Part shown: positions 62,301-64,000 of the stretch, in pieces
How positions within the stretch are numbered: the first letter of the stretch is position 1
Layout: each line of letters opens with the position of its first letter
Source: Macrocystis pyrifera
Taxonomy: Eukaryota > Sar > Phaeophyceae > Laminariales > Laminariaceae
NCBI GenBank assembly: GCA_031763025.1
Contig: JASSKH010000001.1
Span: 16,903,142 to 16,967,141 of the forward strand
DNA length: 64,000 nucleotides
Direction: 5' to 3'
Program-made: the position numbers and the translations under genes
Notes under the pieces: model-generated
Told to the model about the DNA's origin: nothing
The model's database searches: none
Seen by the model: the letters and a program-made list of their open reading frames with translations, nothing else

Positions 62301-64000
62301 GGCGCGGATGTAAAAGTCAACTACATACAGTGCAAGCGTGTTTTGTGCCGTCAAGGACTCGTCTTGTTGTTTTGAGTTTCACGCTTGTACCCCAGCCCCG
62401 CGCCCCTGCCTAGCTAGGATGCAGAGTGCAGCTCACTCTTCATGCGGCTCGCCCAACGCCTCACGGCGCGTCGCGCTTGGTGCAAGCAATGTCCGCCTGG
62501 TCGGTGAAAACCCGACGTGCTCCGTCCCGGCATTGTAGGGATGCGAGGGTCTATGGTCATACGACTGCGGCCATGCATGGTAATGAGTACACCTCCCCCT
62601 CCAGTCCAAGAACGGTGCCCCCGTCTCAAAAGGGATGCGTGGTCAATGGTGTGATGACTAAGGCAAGCAACAAATGTGTACACCCCCCCCCCTCCCCCCC
62701 CCCCCGCCCGCCCCCCCCACCCCACCCCACCCCCCGCTGTTTTGCGCTTACAAGCACATTCTCTCTTACACACGCACACACACACGCGAAACACTCATAC
62801 GCAACCCAAAACGATGCCGTGCCATGCTGCACGAAAACCCACGTCGCAGACTCGTCGACGGCTCTGCGCGTGATGAAACTGGTCTCCCGGGTAGCCTCCC
62901 GCGGCACGACGGTCCTGTGCAGCGTCCACCAGCCCCGCCCGGAGGTGGTCAGGCTGCTAGACAAGGTCATCCTCCTTTCCAGGGGGGGGGCGGTCGCGTT
63001 TTCCGGCCCTCCCGGCCACGCCGAGGCCTACTTCGCCTCGATCGGTCGCCCTTTCCTGCTTCTCCCGGGGGAAAGTTCCGGCGATGGCGCGGGCGGTGTC
63101 AACCCGACCGACTCGATGTTGGACGCCCTGGGAGAGACGGAAGCTTCGGCCGACCGAGGTGGGGGGGGGAGGCGTGTGCGGTGTGGAGGAGGGGAGGGGA
63201 GAGGGAAACGCCTCGAGCGGTGACTTGGTGGTGATGCCGCGGGAACTTCTCGTGGAGCAGGTGAGAAGGGCGAGGGGGGGTGGCGGTGAGAAGGTGTTCG
63301 ACGGGGGGAGAAGGTGGGAAGGGAGGGAGCGGGGGGGGGGGGGGGGGGGGGGGGAGGCTCGAGGCGTGTTTTCGCGTGTATATCGCGTTGACCAATTCGA
63401 GACTCGCTTGGTTTGTGTACCGCCGCGCGTCATTAAGTGAGGAGGGTAAGGACCGGTCGGGTATTACTATGGGTACCCAGGTCGCCCGTACATTTTTTCT
63501 CACAGAGTGGTCCGTACCTTGCAGCCGCCGGCCTCCTTTTCTGTGGAGGTAGCAAACGAGGGGTGCTACAAAGTAGGCGGTGACAGGGTTGGGGTTTCAT
63601 AGAGAGGGGCTTGCCATGGAGGTAGGGGACGGGTACTATGTACCAGGGTCGCTTTTTTGTTCCCGTGTTTTCTGTGGAACAGTGGGAAGAGAGCCCCGGA
63701 CGTGCCAAATGGGTGGCGTGTGGGGTAAGGAGTGCGGTGGAGCGCATCTGTCGGGTCGTTGCGCGAAGAAAGAGTGTCAGCTCGGCGGAGGTTGAACCCG
63801 AAAGAATATCGCGCCGGCAGGCTGGCTATTTTATACCCGGCAAAAAAGAGCTCTTGCAACTATTCCCGCCCGTTTGACGCCCCTTTCGTTCCCTCCTTCA
63901 AGCTGTTTTGAGCCCCCCGCCAAACCGCGGCGTTTAGCTCAGTGTTGAATATCGTATACCTGTAAAGTTTCGAAGGTATGGAAGTATCGCAGGCGTTCCC
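37974..64000 (+). CDS. Full-size ABCG transporter with extracellular EGF/Cys-rich head (partial at right edge)
   Basis: The exons that make up this gene code for about 1,870 residues within the window. Proposed exons are 37,974-38,088 (tentative), 38,482-38,666, 39,620-39,889, 42,920-43,015, 45,404-45,525, 46,650-46,755, 48,017-48,106, 49,188-49,253, 50,997-52,454, 54,074-54,609, 54,789-54,940, 56,004-56,274, 56,920-57,070, 57,504-57,613, 58,398-58,564, 60,121-61,274, 61,758-61,917 and 62,850 to about 63,260. All have GT/AG borders and their phases agree at 16 of 17 junctions. Order: signal peptide, Cys-rich head, one TM helix, NBD1, TMD1, linker, NBD2. The White/PDR-type ABCG family exports lipids or small molecules by ATP hydrolysis; the substrate is not deducible. 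The extracellular head recalls plant ABCG24/28-type half-transporters. Frame changes near 51,385-51,480, 61,240-61,274 and 63,160 need checking. Confidence 0.8.
38482..38666 (+). CDS. Extracellular exon with EGF-like motif
   Basis: The frame reads an acidic N-glycosylatable segment ([14 protein letters not shown]), then [18 protein letters not shown], which has the C-x-C-x4-W-x-G-x2-C core of an EGF-like domain. It ends VGGK at a GTGAGG donor. The acceptor is ...GCCTCGTAG, following a C-rich tract. The exon has no in-frame ATG start, so it is easily missed by simple frame searches. Confidence 0.7.
38698..38945. repeat. Dispersed repeat with poly-G at its left end, copy 1
   Basis: A G-run (38,701-38,720) is followed by GTGTACTCGAT, CATGCATGGCCGTAGTCGTA, CCTACAATGCCGGGACGGAG and GGTTTTCACCGACCAGGC. 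Relatives in reverse orientation lie at 55,684-55,920 and 62,415-62,713, where the equivalent end is poly-C. Located in an intron of the ABCG gene. Confidence 0.7.
39139..39330. repeat. Intronic poly-A (30 bp) and poly-G (about 40 bp) tracts
   Basis: An uninterrupted A-run at 39,138-39,168 and G-runs at 39,250-39,312, followed by GGT repeats to about 39,430. Lys- and Gly-rich frames here are artefacts. Lengths of such runs are unreliable in most sequencing methods. Confidence 0.85.
39620..39889 (+). CDS. Extracellular exon, cysteine-containing
   Basis: Preceded by an excellent pyrimidine tract ending CCCCTTCAG, it starts in phase 0 with [20 protein letters not shown]. It contains [17 protein letters not shown] and ends [11 protein letters not shown] at a GTAATT donor. 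No known domain is recognised. Acidic and Cys-bearing composition fits an extracellular region. Confidence 0.65.
39900..40359. other. Intron sequence, nothing recognised
   Basis: AT-rich with a few GATAGAT motifs near 40,235-40,260. No exon candidate. Confidence 0.4.
40360..40860 (+). repeat. Dispersed repeat of about 500 bp, copy 1 (copy 2 at 42,130-42,600)
   Basis: Shares with 42,130-42,600 the order TCCCAAACCTGAAAAAAAGC, TACGCCTGGCCAG, TGGGTCGGAG/TGGGCCGGAG, GAGCGCACTCC.TTCAGA, CGATCGATGTCTGTCGAGGA and CCCAACATCGGCCCCAGA. Both copies are in the same orientation and in the same intron. Confidence 0.85.
41412..41520. mobile_element. MITE, ATTACGGGGG family
   Basis: TATTACGGGGGGCCATAGTA at the left and TATGGTCCCCCGTACTA at the right bound about 109 bp, with the family's GGAAATATATAGGTTTTT middle. 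It lies between the two copies of the 500 bp intronic repeat. Confidence 0.85.
42130..42600 (+). repeat. Dispersed repeat of about 500 bp, copy 2
   Basis: Direct copy of 40,360-40,860 with small indels in homopolymer runs. Confidence 0.85.
42920..43015 (+). CDS. Extracellular exon
   Basis: Encodes [20 protein letters not shown] and [12 protein letters not shown], then a strong GTAAGC donor. An acceptor at ...TGCAGAG gives phase 0 continuity with the preceding exon; a start two bases earlier is possible if an exon is missing upstream. No known domain. Confidence 0.65.
43060..43275 (+). repeat. 36 bp minisatellite built on a splice-donor-like sequence
   Basis: CTGCAAGGTAC-type donors recur with GT at 43,083, 43,119, 43,155, 43,191 and 43,227, exactly 36 bp apart. 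A further one lies at 43,062, 21 bp before the series, and the true donor is at 43,016. The frame from the exon stays open through the array as a 12-residue repeat (PLQGTVETPT-like). Confidence 0.8.
43836..44200 (+). repeat. SINE-like repeat with tRNA-like head
   Basis: TGGTTTACGTGG and GGTTCGAATCC lie about 30 bp apart (43,850-43,900), with a five-base-pair T-arm-like hairpin. They are followed by a purine-rich body (GAGTCGACGAGGGAAGAAAG, GGGAGAGAGAAAAGAAG) that recurs at 58,665-58,950. No acceptor stem can be formed, so it is not a working tRNA. Confidence 0.5.
44660..45235 (+). repeat. Minisatellite with higher-order repeat (unit about 29 bp, block about 119 bp)
   Basis: A basic unit like CCCGCTCATTGGTCGGACCG repeats throughout. 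A larger block starting GCTTATTGGTCGGACCAACG recurs at about 44,727, 44,832 and 44,951. Long open frames on both strands are repeat translations. It sits in an intron. Confidence 0.85.
45404..45525 (+). CDS. Extracellular cysteine-rich exon
   Basis: Encodes [30 protein letters not shown] and [10 protein letters not shown]. Acceptor ...GTTGTCAG, donor GTGAGA; it starts in phase 0 and ends in phase 2, which fits the next exon exactly. Five cysteines in 40 residues suggest disulfides. Confidence 0.75.
45742..45851. mobile_element. MITE, ATTACGGGGG family
   Basis: TATTACGGAGGACCCATAGT at the left and ATAGTCCTCCGTAATA at the right. The shared substitution (GGAGG/CCTCC) in both ends shows the two inverted repeats still match each other. 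Confidence 0.85.
46010..46420 (+). repeat. Tandem repeat of about 60 bp units, split by a MITE (46,227-46,326)
   Basis: Units contain CCTCTGTGTGAGA, GATGCCAACGGTCTT and TTGCTGGTCGTTTTT. A MITE (TATTACGGCGGGCC...GGTCCCCCGTAATA) interrupts the array, which resumes at once with CCTCTGTGTGAGACG. Confidence 0.85.
46650..46755 (+). CDS. Extracellular cysteine-rich exon
   Basis: Encodes [26 protein letters not shown] and ITIACQEEK, ending at a GTGACC donor. Phase 2 start joins the preceding ...MCDG without a break. No family is recognised beyond Cys-rich character. Confidence 0.7.
47797..47882. repeat. Two intronic poly-C tracts
   Basis: C-runs of about 34 (47,800-47,834) and 32 (47,850-47,881) separated by GCTCGATCTGCCCCTG. 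The Pro- and Gly-rich open frames here are artefacts. Confidence 0.9.
48017..48106 (+). CDS. Extracellular cysteine-rich exon
   Basis: Encodes [18 protein letters not shown] and [12 protein letters not shown] in phase 0, flanked by acceptor ...GGATTTAG and donor GTAGGA. NGS is a possible N-glycosylation site. Confidence 0.75.
48280..48600 (+). repeat. Degenerate intronic tandem repeat
   Basis: Repeated phrases of the type CTCTGGAGGCTGTCAGTGCATCGG and GGTTGACCT with irregular spacing of about 36-45 bp. Confidence 0.55.
49188..49253 (+). CDS. Short exon before the first membrane helix
   Basis: Encodes [13 protein letters not shown] and IVSWSIRTQ in phase 0 with acceptor ...CCAAAACAG. The donor GTGGAG is weak, so the right boundary is less certain, but it gives a phase-0 junction into the helix exon. 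Confidence 0.5.
49289..49473. mobile_element. Poly-C tract followed by a MITE (49,370-49,473)
   Basis: A C-run of about 31 (49,289-49,319) is followed by CCG repeats and then the MITE from TTACGGGGGACCATA to TATGGTCCCCCGTAATA. Confidence 0.8.
50215..50415 (+). repeat. Intronic minisatellite, unit about 27 bp
   Basis: Repeats of CACGATCGGATTGGTCAA with AACCTTC spacers, about seven units. Confidence 0.8.
50865..50957 (+). repeat. Poly-C-associated repeat, short copy
   Basis: CATGCCCCGTCTCGAAAGGG, GATGCGTGG and GCAAGCAACAAACGAGTACG lead into a C-rich tract, as at 62,615-62,713. Confidence 0.6.
50997..52454 (+). CDS. ABCG exon: transmembrane helix, linker and NBD1
   Basis: It starts directly after CTTCTCCAG with a hydrophobic helix ([18 protein letters not shown]), then a Ser/acid-rich cytoplasmic linker. 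The NBD starts [11 protein letters not shown], with Walker A GPSGAGKS (51,965-51,988), Q-loop [20 protein letters not shown], signature LSGGERRR (52,361-52,384) and Walker [12 protein letters not shown]. The donor GTGAGA splits the D-loop Asp codon. The linker reads in frame 3 up to at least 51,380 and the NBD in frame 2 from at least 51,385, with no credible intron between. One base seems to be missing from a G-run, or there is a true frameshift. Confidence 0.8.
52740..53045. repeat. GATCTG-rich intronic repeat and MITE (52,936-53,045)
   Basis: CAGATAGATAGATTC, GATCTGCATGATCTA and TGGGTTGGAT recur at 59,440-59,705 and 61,480-61,690. The MITE (TATTACGGACGACCATAG...TATGGCCCCCCGTAATA) is inserted into this repeat, which continues as GGTAGATAGATAGATCGTGA. 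Confidence 0.7.
53480..53710. repeat. Degenerate repeat with GAATTCCAA/AATCGG motifs
   Basis: TCGGAATTCCAA-type phrases recur at about 30-50 bp spacing within the intron, followed by a C-run at 53,715. Confidence 0.55.
54074..54609 (+). CDS. ABCG exon: NBD1 C-terminal part and linker
   Basis: The first codon completes the D-loop ([11 protein letters not shown]). It contains the switch-His motif [29 protein letters not shown] and [12 protein letters not shown], all diagnostic of ABCG ATPases. A 15-residue polyalanine from (GCT)n at 54,400-54,444 lies in the linker and may vary in length. The exon ends VEETEL at a GTAGGT donor. Confidence 0.85.
54789..54940 (+). CDS. ABCG exon: start of TMD1
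   Basis: Encodes [18 protein letters not shown], the amphipathic connector, then the first helix ([17 protein letters not shown]). Acceptor TTTTTCGTGCAG, donor GTGAGA, phase 2. Confidence 0.85.
55084..55110. repeat. Intronic poly-G tract
   Basis: A G-run of about 22. Confidence 0.9.
55684..55920 (-). repeat. Poly-C-associated dispersed repeat, copy 2
   Basis: Three C-runs (55,690, 55,754 and 55,889) enclose GGTCGGTGAAAACCCGACGT, GCTCCGTCCCGGCATTGTAG and CATACGACTACGCATGACAT, the reverse complement of the 38,698-38,945 repeat. Confidence 0.75.
56004..56274 (+). CDS. ABCG exon: TMD1 middle helices
   Basis: Encodes [16 protein letters not shown], then the conserved re-entrant region [31 protein letters not shown] and further hydrophobic segments to LLWFAGIL. 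This is the canonical ABC2-membrane pattern of ABCG proteins. Phases 2 and 0 fit both neighbours. Confidence 0.9.
56306..56612. repeat. Poly-G tract and GGGTC/hAT-like fragment
   Basis: A G-run of about 33 (56,306-56,338). At 56,430-56,612, GGGTC/GACCC pentamers in opposite orientations end in GTGAAGAGCCCTG, the right terminus of the element at 13,552-14,472. Confidence 0.7.
56920..57070 (+). CDS. ABCG exon: TMD1 late helices
   Basis: Encodes [18 protein letters not shown] and [20 protein letters not shown], ending TRIPF at a GTGAGA donor. NGT is a possible glycosylation site in the last extracellular loop. Confidence 0.85.
57463..57503 (+). repeat. GGT repeat immediately before a splice acceptor
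   Basis: (GTG)n runs up to the AG of the acceptor at 57,502-57,503. The string CCTGGCGT occurs on both sides of the repeat (57,460 and 57,504), suggesting local duplication. Confidence 0.8.
57504..57613 (+). CDS. ABCG exon: last extracellular loop of TMD1
   Basis: Continues [23 protein letters not shown] and [17 protein letters not shown], the typical W-x4-P-x-x-x-x-x-E-A-L-x-x-N-E-F block of ABCG proteins. Strong GTGAGT donor. Phase 1 start is supported by the motif. Confidence 0.85.
57652..57761. mobile_element. MITE, ATTACGGGGG family
   Basis: TATTACGGGGGACCTAGAGT at the left; TACGGTTCCCCCGTAA at the right; the family's TACCTATTTTTACTGACAAT middle. Lies 38 bp after a splice donor. Confidence 0.85.
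58398..58564 (+). CDS. ABCG exon: final helix of TMD1
   Basis: Encodes [20 protein letters not shown] and, after a short segment, the helix [20 protein letters not shown] followed by FATR. It ends in phase 2 at a GTAAAA donor, with no stop in the exon. The first in-frame stop lies across the donor, which could be mistaken for the end of the gene. Confidence 0.8.
58665..58950. repeat. Second copy of SINE-like body, interrupted by a MITE (58,779-58,890)
   Basis: GAGTCGACGAGGGAGGAAAG...CCTATGATAC and GGAGGGAGAGAGAAAAGAAA match 43,990-44,150. Between the halves sits a MITE with altered ends (TTTAAGGGGGACCATAG...TGTGGCCCCCCTTAA). Confidence 0.75.
59440..59705. repeat. GATCTG-rich repeat
   Basis: Many ATGATCTG/GATCTGT/ATAGATAG motifs, related to 52,740-52,930 and 61,480-61,690. 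Intronic. Confidence 0.7.
60121..61274 (+). CDS. ABCG exon: inter-domain linker and first half of NBD2
   Basis: The acceptor follows a long C-rich tract (CCCGCGCTTCAG), and the phase matches the last TMD1 exon. The linker is Ser/Asn/Arg-rich and disordered. The NBD starts [14 protein letters not shown], then [10 protein letters not shown], Walker A GPSGAGKT (60,995-61,018) and Q-loop [20 protein letters not shown]. After [10 protein letters not shown] the frame appears to shift: another frame gives NAEFME before the GTAGGC donor and joins the next exon well, whereas the running frame does not fit it. Confidence 0.8.
61758..61917 (+). CDS. ABCG exon: NBD2 signature and Walker B
   Basis: Encodes [18 protein letters not shown], signature VSGGEKRR (61,824-61,847) and Walker [12 protein letters not shown], ending in phase 1 at GTAAGG. 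Both catalytic elements look intact. Confidence 0.9.
62415..62713 (-). repeat. Poly-C-associated dispersed repeat, copy 3
   Basis: Reverse complement of 38,740-38,945, including GGTCGGTGAAAACCCGACGT and CCGGCATTGTAGGGATGCGA, continuing with GCAAGCAACAAATGTGTACA into a C-rich run. Confidence 0.75.
62850..63260 (+). CDS. ABCG exon: NBD2 C-terminal part (last exon seen)
   Basis: Completes the D-loop ([11 protein letters not shown]). It contains [29 protein letters not shown] and YFASIGRPF. After about 63,160, at a run of nine Gs, the running frame becomes Gly/Arg-rich and stops. Another frame continues with [14 protein letters not shown] to a GTGAGA donor at 63,261. The right end is therefore uncertain. 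Confidence 0.75.
63261..64000. other. Presumed intron and window end, no exon recognised
   Basis: A G-run (63,330-63,353) is followed by ordinary sequence. A frame with several Cys at 63,640-63,795 has no membrane-helix character, so the expected TMD2 exons must lie beyond the window. Confidence 0.45.

Overview
The window looks like nuclear DNA of an intron-rich eukaryote, most probably a brown alga or related stramenopile. This is inferred from GC-rich exons split by long introns with GTGAG/GTAAG donors, abundant CAG repeats, and a retroelement protein whose integrase, chromodomain-like and acidic-tail order I associate with brown algae. No rRNA, no intact tRNA, no CRISPR array and no bacterial-type operon was seen. 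The window splits into a repeat- and transposon-dominated left half (1-28,900), one reverse-strand gene (28,914 to about 31,236), a repeat-rich spacer (31,300-37,900), and one very large forward-strand gene (about 37,974 to beyond 64,000).

Left half: an unrecognised cysteine-rich coding region (1,441-2,914); minisatellites (3,925-6,340); a foldback element with a tRNA-like loop (6,721-7,404); a decayed Ty3/gypsy-type integrase element (9,734-12,485) followed by an LTR-like repeat; an hAT-like non-autonomous element filled with a GGGTC satellite (13,552-14,472); and a roughly 1.1 kb dispersed repeat (called R1 here) broken by two later insertions. One of these is an LTR retrotransposon with 270/267 bp LTRs and a 5 bp target duplication (15,311-18,634). 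A second foldback element occupies 21,999-23,256.

Reverse-strand gene: its last exon encodes a domain like the C-terminus of MSS51 (mitochondrial splicing suppressor 51 / ZMYND17 family), preceded by a cysteine-rich, possibly zinc-binding exon.

Forward-strand gene: at least 17 exons, with phases that agree at 16 of 17 junctions, build a full-size ABCG transporter. The order is a probable signal peptide, a cysteine-rich extracellular head with an EGF-like segment, one transmembrane helix, NBD1, a six-helix TMD1, a linker, and NBD2; the second membrane domain would lie beyond the window. The introns, up to about 3 kb long, carry about ten copies of a roughly 105 bp palindromic MITE, poly-G/C tracts, minisatellites and dispersed repeats. 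Two places in NBD1 and NBD2 change reading frame without an obvious intron, and a third frame change follows NBD2 at a G-run. The locus is therefore either mildly degenerate or affected by base-calling errors in G/C runs.
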